Positions 12,819 through 24,383 of a stretch of 64,000 bases of DNA are shown here, one piece after another. Made by a program: the position numbers and the translations under genes. This stretch comes from Marsupella aquatica (lineage: Eukaryota; Marchantiophyta). Under the pieces are notes generated by a model, which ran no database searches, was not told where the DNA came from, and saw nothing but the letters and a program-made list of their open reading frames with translations. Location of the stretch: the NCBI GenBank assembly GCA_973895155.1, contig OZ316895.1, positions 10,106,001 through 10,170,000 on the forward strand. The letters run 5' to 3'. The number at the start of each line of letters is the position of its first letter. Positions within the stretch are counted from its first letter, which is position 1.

Positions 12819-14785
12819 AAGGGTTTAGAGACCTTTTACTTTCTTCAGCCGGTCTATGGAATCTACAATTTTGTCTTTAATCTTAGCTTCAATACGTGAA
12901 AGATCGCTGGACCTCAATTCATTCCCTCCACACAAACGGTAGTGGGAAACAATCTATTGGGAGCCAAATCAGTACCTGAAGATTTGGTCCTAGTTCTATC
13001 AGACAGTCATAAAACATCTCCTGCTGCCACCATGTGTAGGTCAAGGGGTGAAGTTTATGCCTTGTGACGGTATTCACCAGTACAAAAAGAAGTATGTAGG
13101 GACAATGGTAATTGAATTGATACGAAAGGACAAAAATGTTCAGTAGCTCAATCATTTCCGTAGTTGCAGCAAGAGCGATGCGACTCTTTCTTAGAACACA
13201 CTCTAAAAGGGGTCTCTCTAACTGCACATCAAACGATGACATATAAATCAAAATATGACATATATGGGTGCACTACATCCCTCCATACTATGTAACATCT
13301 CATTATTTTATGTAAATCAATGAGTGCAGAGGGTGCACAACATCACTCCATACCATACAGGTGTACATAATATCTTTCCGGGCAATGAAAAGCCAATTCA
13401 ATTCGACCTGGGTCAACATACTGTACAGGCTGGTCCTCCCTCGTTTGTAAGGTATTACCTGTGAACGAAAATCGATCGCCATCAACATTAATTCTGCAAG
13501 CTCACATCACTGGAGAGCTGCACCCAAAAGGACAACTCGGCCATACAGTTCATTTTCATTATACCTCGAGATTGTACCGATGGCCATCGCGGGTTAAGCG
13601 GGCTAGCTTATTAGTAGGCTTTCTCCCACCTGCTACAGTGTCGAGTTGTGTTTCATGCGTGGCCACTGTATACAACTGTATCGAAGTGGTGGATTTCTGG
13701 AATTGTGGGTCTCTTCTCCATGAGAAGTCCCTTAATGGAGGGCGGATTGGGCGGATTGGGCGGATTTTGCTCATCACTTGGTTGTAATCCGGTAAGCTGT
13801 CTGTGCTGGAGGCGACTCCGTCTGTCGGACTCGGAATTGCATGTGGCACTCATGAGAGAGAGCAAGCTCCATCTCCAACCATGCGCGAGTGGAGCTGAGC
13901 ACAAACAGTAGTGGGAAACCGGTGAACTCACTGAGGGCCCTCACTCTCACTAGGAATGCGGCTTTCTGCTAAACCACAGCACCACAGTCGACAAAAATGA
14001 GCTCTGCTTGGACAGCAAATTTAATGGAGATTTAAGGTCACTGGCACGGACACGCTATCGTAATTGCGTACACGAGGAGAGACCAGATATGTGAGCTGGA
14101 CACGAGAGGCCGATAGCATTGTCAGCACATCAAATGGAAGTTCTGAGAATTACTACCATGCCACTTTTTTTTTCCTGTAATTGGTTTAATTATTACCTTG
14201 CCACCTTTCTCCCCCTCTGGTTAGTTTGGAATGACCCATTCTGCCAGTTTTAATCAAGAGTGGCATCATCCTCAACACCCCTCATCCCCCCTCCCCCCCC
14301 CCCCCCACTGGCGGGCGACAAGGGGGGCCAACCTAACTCAAGGGTTGAGAAGGATGTTGTGGTTAGAGTGGGGGACATGGATGACCCTATGATAGTGAAA
14401 CCTGGTTGGATGCTGATCATCTGGTTGTTTTCAAGCTAACTGGAGTTTGCTTAACCACCTATGGAGAAAATGGCTAAGAAATAATTAAAACTAAAAAGAG
14501 TCATGGAGTATGTAGTTTTAGTAAAATGAAAAGTGGCAATGTAAAGAATCTCAGAGTGGAAGTTTATTCTCTCCCTCATGAAACATTGCCTTTTAGAGCT
14601 ACTAGCCCAAATAACCAAGCTTATGCACAGGAAGCTTCCCTTTACCCCAGACTCTTATTCCAAGCTTCTATCAATATCAAATATTGTTGTTACACAAGAA
14701 AAAGGACAGCCTACAGCTTTGTTCTACCAAGTAGGTCATGAGGGGTAGACTTCAATAGCAAATGAAAGCATGGAAGATAAGCTCA
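12819..14785. other. Intergenic, no gene recognised
   Basis: No supported gene. Contains a short GGGCGGATT tandem (about 13738-13768) and a poly-C tract near 14290-14306. Pro-rich and Gly-rich frames over the GGGCGGATT tandem are artefacts. Confidence 0.5.
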
Positions 14786-14787
14786 AA

Positions 14788-14930
14788 TGTGATCCCACCA
14801 CAAACTGTTTGCTCAGATAGGATTTCTGAAGTTGTGTGGGATCTATGGAAGCATGTCCTATCTGAGCAAACTGTTTGGGTCAGACATGCTCTGACATAAA
14901 AGCTCTGACATACCGTTTTGGTGGGATCTC
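14788..14930. repeat. Fold-back (MITE-like) inverted repeat
   Basis: Outer arms GATCCCACCA (about 14791) and TGGTGGGATC (about 14920) are inverted. Inner arms TTTGCTCAGATAGGA (about 14808) and TCCTATCTGAGCAAA (about 14856) are inverted with a loop of about 33 bp. No coding potential. Consistent with a small degenerate MITE. Confidence 0.55.
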
Positions 14931-16984
14931 ATTCTGAATTCAAAGGTTTGGATGAAGATCCATTGGAGCTTATGGCCTATTGCAATTACCTTTATCTTCA
15001 CTTTTTAAAGGATGTTCACAATGTCGAGGAAACTATTATACAGACACGTCAAAGCCTGGGGAGGGCCGCAACTGATGCCCTGGGGCTTTGACTCGCCTCT
15101 ACAAGACATGGGCAGCCAAAAGCAAAGTAAAATGCTCACGTACAACATGGTTGTGACATGTCTCACCTTGAATTTCGGCTAATGGAGGGGGCCATCTTTC
15201 CTTACTCTCAAGGTGCCCCCACTCACTTCTCCTTTGCAAGTGGGCATGAAGTGATTTCCAGCTCTGCTTTGCTTTGAGTCAATATTGTGAGGTGACTTGT
15301 GAAACGTTGCCATATATTTTCTTTCAGAGGTGAGTGCAATTGCCCCCTGTAGAGGCCATACAAAACAGGCCATACAAAACACTACCATCCCAACTTACTA
15401 ACAAACATCTACATCTATAATATACAATCCCGCCAAAAGAGTTCATCTTTCGTTTACAAACTAGCTTTTGGTGGGAACTCATGTCCACCTTTAGATTTAT
15501 TCTGCCACTTTTGAGAACCGTCAGATTATCTAAAGTTGAAGCAACCTATAAAATGTGTATAGATACTAATTATGATGTCTACATTACAATTTAATGGACA
15601 TGAGTAAATGTATAAAGAGATACAAGTTACAACCTTCACTCAATCATTATTGGGAGAATCCCAAGGAGAGGGAACGAAGACCTAGAAATAGTTTTTCATT
15701 TATTGATAGTTTTCTGTCTTTTTTAGAAGGTTTTTATTTCTTTCCATTTTAATTTGTTGGGGGAGATTGGGAGATACCTTTTGGGAGTTTGTTCTTATAT
15801 ATTTACTATTGAAGAGATCATTATGTGATTTTTGTGGGTTGTTGTGTGATGCGGTTCTTTTTCCTTGGGGGAAGATAGGGGCAACGTTTTTTAAAATAGT
15901 AAAGTCAATTAAGGTGTGTGAGAAGGTATGAGTACTCTTGGGTTGATGGTGGCATGTATGAGGCCCATGAGGGTGCAAGGCCATTATTTACCTGGGCCCT
16001 CTTGAGACTTGCCAATCTCTCAACAGGATATTGGATCCACCTCTCAAGTGATTAATTATCCTATTAAATTTTGCTTTTGAATTTCTTTCATGTCCCCCCC
16101 CCCCCCCTCTTGCCTTCCATTTTCTGCCCTCTCCACACTAGCCAGATCTAAGGCAAAACCCAACTGCCCATTACTCACTCCATGGCCATTTGACCCCACC
16201 CTACATATGTTCCGCCTTTCTTCCACCCTTCCGCTCTCCTTCTGCCCACCCTGACTCCTCAACTCTTGGCACCCAACTACTCCACGGGCCTGTCCAGCAC
16301 CGCAAGCCCTCTCCAAGTCATGTGGGGGTGGGGAAGGAAAGGAAAAATCAAGGAGGCAGAAAAAAGACAAAGAAAAAAAAGGTTAAGGGAGAAATTAAGG
16401 ATGTGATAAAATAAAGGTCATCTAATTTATGTGACCTTTTTGGTGACCATTGGACTCCCCAAACTAGGGGGAGAAGATTATCGGACCAATGGGAAGGAGA
16501 AGCCATTAGGGGGCTTGCATGGTTTCTTTGTTGTCAACACTCTACTTGCCATATGTCTATATTAGTCCAGCCCTAGCTCTCACCTTAGGGCTTGCCTAAC
16601 CCTTTCTCTAACTCTGACTCTCTACCCTTTTGTGTCTTCCATCCCCTATTTGTTTGTTGACTTCTGAAATGTTTGATTGCATGGATTTCTATAGTGGCAA
16701 CATTTTCTCAATGAGTGACACACTTTTTGCAATGATAACACGAGGGAGGGTGAGCACGAGAGGGAGGAGAGAAAGGAGAGGGAAGGGACAGTACGTACCC
16801 TGCAACCGCACCTGCCCCCCCCCCCCCGTCGCTATAGCCTGTTTTTGTGCTCACCCCCATCACTTTGGCAATAACAACATGCGGGACAACATGGCTACAA
16901 TGACTTCATGACCGCTAGCAAAACATGCTCCCAACAACAATCTTGCAACACACTAACATCTTACATATTTTACCTTTATCATCT
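14931..16984. other. Intergenic with poly-C tracts, no gene recognised
   Basis: Holds poly-C runs near 16096-16107 and 16816-16827 and purine-rich segments, but no supported gene. Confidence 0.45.
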
Positions 16985-17415
16985 TTGCCTCCTATGACAT
17001 CTTCTTTCACCTTGACGTCTTTGTCCCATCTTGACATCTTTTTCTCATCTCGATGACTTTTCCCTCCTTGACATGTTTTCTCTAGCTCCTTGACATGTTT
17101 TCTTTTCCAAGTTGGCTTTTTTTCCTCGATCTCCTCAACATCTCTTGCTGACCTTCACATCTATTCTCTCCTTCAAATCTTTTGCTCACCTCGACATCTT
17201 TTCTTTTCCTCGACATCTTTTCTTTTCCTTGACATCTTTTGTTCACCTTGACCTCTTTTCTTTTCTCAACGTCTTTTCATCTCCTGGACATCTTTTTCTC
17301 ACCTCAATATTTTTCCTCTCCTTGACATCTTATCTCACCTTGACACGTTGTCTTCTCCTCGGGCTTCTCCTTGACAGCTTTTTCTCTTCTCAACCTCTTT
17401 TTTTTCACCTCGAAA
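16985..17415. repeat. Minisatellite related to the 19.1-kb array (Helitron-associated)
   Basis: Degenerate units of about 19-22 bp built on the phrase CCTCGACATCTTTT, repeated many times. The array stops just before a hairpin resembling a Helitron 3' end at 17422. Same architecture as the array at 19085-19340. The 109-aa frame through it is repeat-derived. Confidence 0.75.
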
Positions 17416-17421
17416 GATTCT

Positions 17422-17446
17422 GTGCAAGGCACGGGCATTGAGCTAT
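17422..17446 (+). mobile_element. Degenerate Helitron 3'-end-like hairpin
   Basis: GTGC-AAG-GCAC hairpin followed about 10 bp later by CTAT. Canonical Helitrons end with a hairpin followed by CTRR; the last base here departs from that. It corresponds to the better-preserved end at 19347-19372. Confidence 0.5.
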
Positions 17447-18334
17447 CTAACACTGTAATAACCAATGCCGTCATTTTTTGCCTTTCGTCCATTTACAAAA
17501 TGAGCTGAGGGTGGGAGTCATCCATGGCCATTGGAGTTTTTTTATGTCTTTTAAGGGTCGTTCATTGGTTTGTCTGCCTTGCCTTCAAATAATCTTATTA
17601 CTTGCCTTGAGTCTATGGTGGTGGATGGAGTACGTGTGAAATCATTGATTCATGCAATTTACCCATCTCTTGCTACTGTGGACGACAGGTTCCCCTGGGC
17701 CCCCAACATTATTAATAATGGGTTGGACGTGCGAACGGATGCAAAAAATCTGATTTGAGATTAATTTTTATAATTGGCTTAGAAATATCAAGGGATGGTT
17801 TTATTCAAAGAACCCTTTCTAACTAATATAGGCTTATATAAATGTTGCCCAAATTAATATGCTTCAAGAGATGATGTAATATGGATGTGACACGCCTCAC
17901 AATAGGATTGGTCCTTGTGGCCACCCTTTATTGGAACATGTGTATATGACATATAATTATGCTTGCAACATCTATGATTCAGAGTAGTTTAGGACTTTGG
18001 AGCTTTTGAACCCTGACTACCCTGCCCTGTGGTTCAGAAATGCCCCAAAGTTGAAGTTTGGGTTAAAGGGTCACGAACACAAAAATGTATGTACCCAAAA
18101 CCCTTCCAAAACACTCCCTTCAGTTTTAGAACCGTTTGCACATGATGAATTTATAACTTTTCAAGGCTTTCATAAATGGTGTAAAATGTGAAATTATAAT
18201 ATCTCAAAGGGGCAGATTTATTCTCCAAAATTAGGTTTTTAAGAATAACAAGAGAAATTTTTATAGACTTCCAAAAATAATAAGGGGTACTAGGGAGGGG
18301 GGTGTACGCACGTATACCTCTTTAGTTTACAAAG

Positions 18335-18954
18335 GCTGGGGCCCAAGGACAGGTTCTTAAGTGAAAGAGCTACCCTGGCGCCGACAAATGACAAGGCACT
18401 AAAAATTAATGGAGTCCTCAGATATCTTAGAAGGACTTCCTGGTGAATCTAGGGAGTTTTTTAGCGTTGATCGTCCGGATCAGCTCGAAGGGGAGAATTT
18501 TTACCCTACGGAGTTCTTGAATACACTCACGCCGAGTGGTGTGCCGCCTCATAAGTTGGGAGTGAAGGTTGGATGCCCTGTCATTTTACTTTGGATTATA
18601 GATCACTCTTTGGGATTGTGTAATGGTACTCACCTAATTGTGAGAGCAATGAATCATCGTGTCATTGAGGCACGAGTTCTTGCAGGAAAGCATGCAAGGA
18701 CCCTTACATTTATCCCACAGATTCCGTTGACATCTGACAAATCACTTCCTTTTTTATTACGTAGGGTCCAAATTCCCATTCAAGTGACATATGCAATGAC
18801 CATAGACAAGGTTCAAGGTCAGACTTTAGATCATGTAGGGTCACAACTTTCAAAATCTGTATTTAGTCACGGACAGTTGTGTGTAGCATTTTCAAGGGCA
18901 ACATCTTCTACAACTATCATGGTTTTCCTTTCGGATTCCAAGGAGGGTCACTGA
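18335..18954 (+). pseudogene. Truncated Helitron helicase (PIF1-like C-terminal part of RepHel)
   Basis: Rolling-circle transposon helicase relic. The frame at 18409-18954 reads GLPGESREFFSVD, then LGVKVGCPVILLW, LGLCNGTHLIVRAMN, VTYAMTIDKVQGQT (helicase motif V) and SHGQLCVAFSRATS (motif VI), in the order of PIF1-type helicases in plant Helitrons. Upstream, 18345-18405 reads FLSERATLAPTNDKALKING in another frame, so at least one frameshift separates them. Walker A and B motifs and the Rep nuclease domain are absent. It lies 130 bp upstream of a minisatellite and then a Helitron 3' end, so it is probably the 3' part of one decayed element. Confidence 0.85.
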
Positions 18955-19084
18955 AGCAAGGTTGACAAAAAATGTTGTATATGATGAGGTTCTTTATTGA
19001 ACACGTGAATAAAGATTGTATCACTTTGGTATTAATCTGTTTGACTTTTTGCTTGAATTATATGTTTGCAATGCATAACCATGT

Positions 19085-19340
19085 TTGCCTCAAAATCTTA
19101 CCCTCATCTCGACATCTTGACCTCACCTCGACATCTTGCCCTTTCCTCAACATTTTACCATCATCTTCACATCTTGCCCTCACCTCGACATCTTGCGCTC
19201 ACCTCAACATCTTGCCCTCACCTCAACATCTTGCCCTCACCTCGACATCTTACCATCACCTCGACATCTTGCCCTCACCTCGACATCTTGCCGTCTCCTC
19301 AAAATCTTGCCCTCTCCTTGACATCTTGCCCTCACTCGAA
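19085..19340. repeat. 19-bp minisatellite inside a Helitron 3' region
   Basis: About 13 tandem units of CTCACCTCGACATCTTGCC with scattered substitutions. All three reading frames stay open, giving false peptides such as HLALTSTSCPHLNIL. The array ends next to the Helitron 3' hairpin. Confidence 0.9.
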
Positions 19341-19346
19341 GTCTTT

Positions 19347-19372
19347 CGTGCAACGCACGGGCATGGGGCTAG
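19347..19372 (+). mobile_element. Helitron 3' terminus
   Basis: CGTGC-AAC-GCACG hairpin (19347-19359), a 9-nt spacer, then CTAG (19369-19372) followed by T. This matches the hairpin-plus-CTRR end of plant Helitrons, which insert between A and T. The helicase relic upstream on the same strand supports the call. I could not place the matching 5' TC end. Confidence 0.75.
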
Positions 19373-19634
19373 TCAAAGTATAATGAGTTACGTAACGGTT
19401 TATTAATGGGTAGCCAGGCCTTAGCCTTGTTACAACAGCTCTTCATGCCTTCCCTTGACCATAGACAAATTTGTGACAGGCACTTATAAGGCTACATTAG
19501 GACAGTGGACTTGTCAGTTGAGGGTGTATAGCAGTGGTTCCTGTAGTGGCAAAATCTTGCTAAATTCCACCACTCCAAAAGTTTTGGGCAGTTTTTGGCA
19601 AAGCTTTGCTAGGTTTTCTGTCTCCAATGCCAGT

Positions 19635-20480
19635 CACCCACCTAGCCACATACCCCATTAGCCAGAATCTAATGGTCATCCTTCAATCTGGGGAGATCCT
19701 TCAATGTAGGGAGATCTAACGGTCAGAAATAATTCAGGAAACCTGATAAGAAGTTTTTGGCATCTTCTCCTTGAGAAAGGCTGACATTAGCCGCACTGGC
19801 CAAAAAGGCAAACCTTAAAGATTACCTTGGTATAGAGTGGCCAGAGTACTTTTGTAGTCATAATTTTGGGTAACCCAAGTTCACCCGTTAGCTAAGCAAC
19901 TTCCAATTTTTGGGGTTAAAACATAATTAATAAACCCTTTTGAGGGTGGGGTTTGTGGTGCAAACCTGGGTAATTGCCACTCTGTTCACTTCATTATCTT
20001 TTGGTTTTGTTGGGAAGGCGGGCGTGCCGCTAAGGGGTGTTGGAAATTAGATGCAGGCCGTTTGGGACCATCAAGTTTTAGGGCCACTCTGCATGCGTGA
20101 TGACCAATGTTAATCAAGCACGAATGCAGGATCCATACCGCTAACTTATGGATTTTAGTGGCAATTAATAGCATTACAGCAGGGGAGACCTGGACCATCC
20201 TCTAGCCCAGTAGCCATGGAGGGATACGGTGGGTGAGAATAATTATGGCACACGGCAGGAGCCAGTTGATGAGATTTTTGGGGGGTAAAGAGTAATAAAA
20301 ATTGACTAGATTTCACCTCTCTGAAAGCTTTTTTAGTACATTTCTGTGTTCCAATAGCCTCACTACAGACCCCACTAGTCAGAATGTAATGGTTATCCTC
20401 AAATGCAAGGAGATATGACAGTCAAATATTGATTGAGAAAATTAGATAAGGAATTTCCGCCCTGGCAAAAAAGAAAAAAA
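19635..20480. repeat. Diverged direct duplication
   Basis: About 19635-19800 (CCCATTAGCCAGAATCTAATGG, GGAGATCTAACGGTCA, CCTGATAAGAAGTTTTTGGC) resembles 20355-20470 (CCCACTAGTCAGAATGTAATGG, GGAGATATGACAGTCA, AGATAAGGAATTTCC) in the same order. Related end sequences of one repeat family are the likely source. No gene lies between them. Confidence 0.5.
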
Positions 20481-22799
20481 TCTTAGACATTGAGATGCAA
20501 TTGAACCACCACTGACCATATAAAATGAGTGTCCAAAACTTTTCATTTTGTCACATTCTTCTCCTCTACCGTGAGACTTTGCTTCACAATTTTGGGAAAA
20601 TGTACTAAATATGGTGCAATCTGTGTAACCACATTTTTGTCTTGGCTAGTGGCTGTTTAAGCTCCAACGTTGTTACCCTACTGGTGACAGAAATGCAAGC
20701 GCGAGCACAATTTTACATTGAGATCTGTCTCAAACTGGTTGAGCACAACATAATCTCCAATTTATTTCCCAAAGCCACTAACTTTGCTTGCTTCAGGTAA
20801 ACAGTGGTAGAGGCACAGGTCAATGGTGAGTACCCCTCCTAGAAGTGTACAGAAGTCCCAATGTTTGGGTCGGACAATGACCAATATCCCTACGATGTCT
20901 GAAAGAGCAATGCTGTGAACCGCTTCCCCACTCACGGCATATTTGGGGTTTTATGCTGCTCTTAGTAGTGTGACTGCCACCTCCTCCTTTGGGAAGTGCT
21001 TTGCTTCTGGCCTCTTGTCCTGGATGGTTTATGGTGGCCGACCCTTTGTCTCTCCTGTCATCCAGATGTGTGGTGTTTTTTTGTGTACTTTTTTAGTGGT
21101 TTCTGCCTCTTTGGCATTTGGTTCTTGTGTGCTATGGCCCCTTGGGTCGTTGTTCTTAGTGCGTGCTGGTCTTCGCCGTGGTGACCGCTAGAATAAACTA
21201 GCACCCTGGTGCCCTCTAAAAAAGTTAAAATACAATAAAATTGGTGAGTACCTGTAGAGTTATGCCAAGAGGCTTGATTATCCACCAGTTTGCACCATTT
21301 TATCAACCTCAGAATGGACATGACATTAAGACTATCAGAGTCAAGCAAATCCACCAAATCAACTTGCGTCCACGAGTGGGGGTTCTCGATTTGGACCCGC
21401 CAGCAGCCCACGGCTGTTTAATTAATTAATTCACAAAGGCCCTCTTTCACAAGGCACATCACAGCCAGCTAATAATAATACTGAGGCCAGCCAACCTCGA
21501 CAGTCAATCCATCAATCAATCCTTGGAGTCCAATCCTTGGAGTCCAGTTGAGCTGAGCTGAGCTGAGCTGAGCCAATTCTGATACTCGCACGCGAGGCCG
21601 ATCGAATGCCTTCTACTCGTCGATGGAACTACGGCGTGCTGGGCTCTACAGTATTTTCCGGGCGTGCCTGAATGAATGCCACATTGCGCTCATTCTTCGG
21701 TTTCAGCCTGGCTGAATGAATGATTGAAATGATGCGCAACTGGTAATGAATTTTGATCTTCTTCCAGGTTTCTCTCTGGCTTGCTTGCTTGCTTGCTGGC
21801 TGGCTGGCTGGATTAGATTATCCGTTCTCTCAGCTTACGGTACTCACCACTCAATCTCAACCTGATGAGAGTAATGTGAGGTGAGGGAAAAGCTTCACAA
21901 TGGCCTGCTGGCTCTCTGTCTGTGTCAGATGGTAGTCGACTGCGTGTTACGCGTTATACGGTCTCGCAGTCTCGCTAGCGTGAGGCTGATCAGTCATTAA
22001 AGCGTCATCAGGATTGAATCAATGACTCAATCACTAATTACTACTAGTCTTCGCAGTTTGTGGCCATGTGTGGAGTTTGTCTGCGGGTTGTCTGTCTGTC
22101 TGTCCGTCTGTCCATGCGGGCTAGACCCAGTCAGATAGCCAGCTAGCGAGCGAGTGAGTCGAGCGAGTGAGCTAGCTCTGAGCTCTCGGGGGACGATGGA
22201 CTGATGGGGGGAGTGATGAGTGGAAATCGCGGACACTTCCATGCTTTTCGTTTTGTTTGCATCTGAGAATAGGCTACTGTTGTAAGAGCAGCAGTGTGCT
22301 TAAAACTTCCCTCCCTGCTTCTCTCTTGGCCTTTCGTCATCATCCCAACATTTGTTTTGTGTCGTGATCGTCGAGGTTCAATCAGCGGAAAACTCTACCC
22401 GATGACCAATCGCAGATCGTCTAGTGCTGCTCACTCCCTTCTTCGCGCCTCGTGCAAAGGCGTCGTCGTTCCATGTGTGCTGATGAGTTTCTGCTTTATG
22501 CCCGTCGAAGCCGTGCCTGCAAGTTCGGCACCCCTTTCGAGCTAGGGACTGACTCACGGACTGGCGGACTGGACTGGACTGGACCGGACTGGAACTCTAG
22601 GAGATATGGGAAGAGTGGTACTGAAGATGAGAAATCAGCAGCTGCACTGGAGTAGATGGGCCGTGCACATGTGAAGAGCTGCTGTGTCTACATGGCGTCC
22701 TTCCTCTCCAGCACATTGTAGGGTACGGTAATGCCTCTCGTGCTTCACGGAGAGATTTCGCTGGAATCGCTCTCCGCCACCTACGAAACTTGATTGACA
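20481..22799. other. Intergenic and upstream region of the second aspartyl protease
   Basis: No gene supported. Contains microsatellites: (GAGCT)n near 21550-21573, (CTTG)n/(CTGG)n near 21780-21811, (GTCT)n near 22087-22110 and (GGACT)n near 22566-22592. The 3' part probably holds the protease leader. Confidence 0.5.
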
Positions 22800-24383
22800 A
22801 TGGAGTCGGCCAGGTGGAGAAGAAACTCTTCCAATTCCTGTAGAATTTGCGTTTGGTTACTGTTTTTGCTTCTATCACCTTTGCTCTCGATCCGTCCCTC
22901 CTCGAATCATGTAGCGGAGGCCCGCTTGAATCCAGACATTGCGCAATTTGTAGCCAAGGTAGTTGAGGACTTTGAACAGGAATCCTCTCTTCATGGTGGT
23001 CATGAACGGCAGCTTCTCGGGAAACCGAAGCAAGGACTGGAAGTGGAGCTGGTGCACAGGCACCATCCAAGCGTGTTGGGAGGGGAGAGAAAGTGGAAGG
23101 ATGGCGAGCTCTTGGCAGATAGGATTCGCTCGGATATGCACAGGCAGTTGATGCAGAAGCAGCAGCTGCGTTCCAAGCTCTCCACCTACTTTCCTCACTT
23201 AACGGGCAATGGTGCAAATGCAGGTAACTATCAGTTCGTGAGCCCTGTGGTCTCGGGCTCTGGGTTAGGATCTGGACAGTACTTCGTAGATTTCTACCTT
23301 GGGACGCCTCCCCAAAAGTTCTCTCTCATCGCCGACACTGGCAGTGATGTCATCTGGCTGCAATGCCTTCCTTGCATCTCGTGCTACTCGCAAATTGGCC
23401 CACTCTTCAGTCCAAAGGATTCGTCGACGTACAATGCGCTCTCTTGCAGTTCCGCCGAGTGCCAGTTTGTCCCTCCTCCCCTCAACGCAACTTGTGACCC
23501 GAAAAACCCTGTTGTGTGCGACTACCTCTATGCCTACAGCGATGGATCCGAAAGCATTGGAGTTTTCTCCACGGAGACCGCTACCATGAATGTGTCGAAG
23601 GCGGGGAAGACTGTGAAAATCGACAATGTGGCTTTCGGCTGTGGGCAGCAAAACTCAGGCCCAAGCTTGACTGCGGCTGGAGGAATTATCGGTCTCGGGC
23701 AGGGTGTGCTCTCCTTCCCGTCGCAAATTGGCTCGTACTTTGGAAACCAGTTTTCTTACTGTCTGGTGAACTATCTCGACGCACCGACTATCAGCAGCAC
23801 TCTCGTCTTTGGCAATGTCGGGACCAAATCGAAACAACAGGCTCAGTCCACCCCATTCATCACTAACCAGTTCGTGCCATCTCTCTATTACGTAGGGATT
23901 CAGTGCCTCAGTGTGGGTGGGAACCGGCTGCCCATTCCATCTGAACTGTGGCAGATTAATTCGCTCGGTGTGGGCGGATCAATCATCGATTCGGGCACGA
24001 CCCTCACGATCTTTCTGCAGCCGGCTTACCTCATCATCCTGAATGCCTTCGCGTCTCAAATAAGTTGCTACCCTCGAGTCGCTCCTTCGCAAGGTCTGGA
24101 CCTATGCTTCGACACTTCGTCTGCAGCCTCTGGCAATAAGATTTCGCATCTCCCTTCGCTGAGCATTACATTCGACAGCGGTGCGGTGTTCAGCCCGCCC
24201 AACGAAAACATTTATGTGCCAGTGGGCTCTGGTGTGAACACGTATTGTCTGGCGATGGCGGGATCAGTGGGACCATTCGGGTACAATGTTTTGGGCAACT
24301 TGATTCAACAGAACTACGAGGTCACTTACGATCGGCAAAGTCAACTGTTTTCCTTCGCACCGGCTCAGTGTTCGTCCCATTAG
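22800..24383 (+). CDS. Aspartyl protease, nepenthesin-like (pepsin family A1), secreted
   Basis: 527-codon intronless frame from the ATG at 22800; an in-frame TTG six bases earlier is not needed. Residues 1-40 form a signal peptide (WRR..., then WLLFLLLSPLLS). The pro-region reaches about 155. The mature domain begins GSGQYFVDFYLGTPP (157-171). Catalytic motifs: D179-TGS (IADTGSDVIWLQC) and D397-SGT (SIIDSGTTLTIF). The cysteine-rich insert CLPCISCYSQ and the C-terminal NVLGNLIQQNYEVTYDRQ identify the nepenthesin-like group. Clearly a paralogue of 9743-11488, but diverged in the pro-region and with much more G/C at third positions. Role: secreted or vacuolar proteolysis; substrate unknown. Confidence 0.95.
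   Translation: MESARWRRNSSNSCRICVWLLFLLLSPLLSIRPSSNHVAEARLNPDIAQFVAKVVEDFEQESSLHGGHERQLLGKPKQGLEVELVHRHHPSVLGGERKWKDGELLADRIRSDMHRQLMQKQQLRSKLSTYFPHLTGNGANAGNYQFVSPVVSGSGLGSGQYFVDFYLGTPPQKFSLIADTGSDVIWLQCLPCISCYSQIGPLFSPKDSSTYNALSCSSAECQFVPPPLNATCDPKNPVVCDYLYAYSDGSESIGVFSTETATMNVSKAGKTVKIDNVAFGCGQQNSGPSLTAAGGIIGLGQGVLSFPSQIGSYFGNQFSYCLVNYLDAPTISSTLVFGNVGTKSKQQAQSTPFITNQFVPSLYYVGIQCLSVGGNRLPIPSELWQINSLGVGGSIIDSGTTLTIFLQPAYLIILNAFASQISCYPRVAPSQGLDLCFDTSSAASGNKISHLPSLSITFDSGAVFSPPNENIYVPVGSGVNTYCLAMAGSVGPFGYNVLGNLIQQNYEVTYDRQSQLFSFAPAQCSSH

Noticed and set aside
18972-19406. Repeat protein genes (HLALTSTSC repeats) in three frames
   Set aside because: The 19-bp minisatellite keeps all frames open; the frames have no start context or domain.
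22597-23217. 206-aa minus-strand frame
   Set aside because: Antisense shadow of the second aspartyl protease; no domain.
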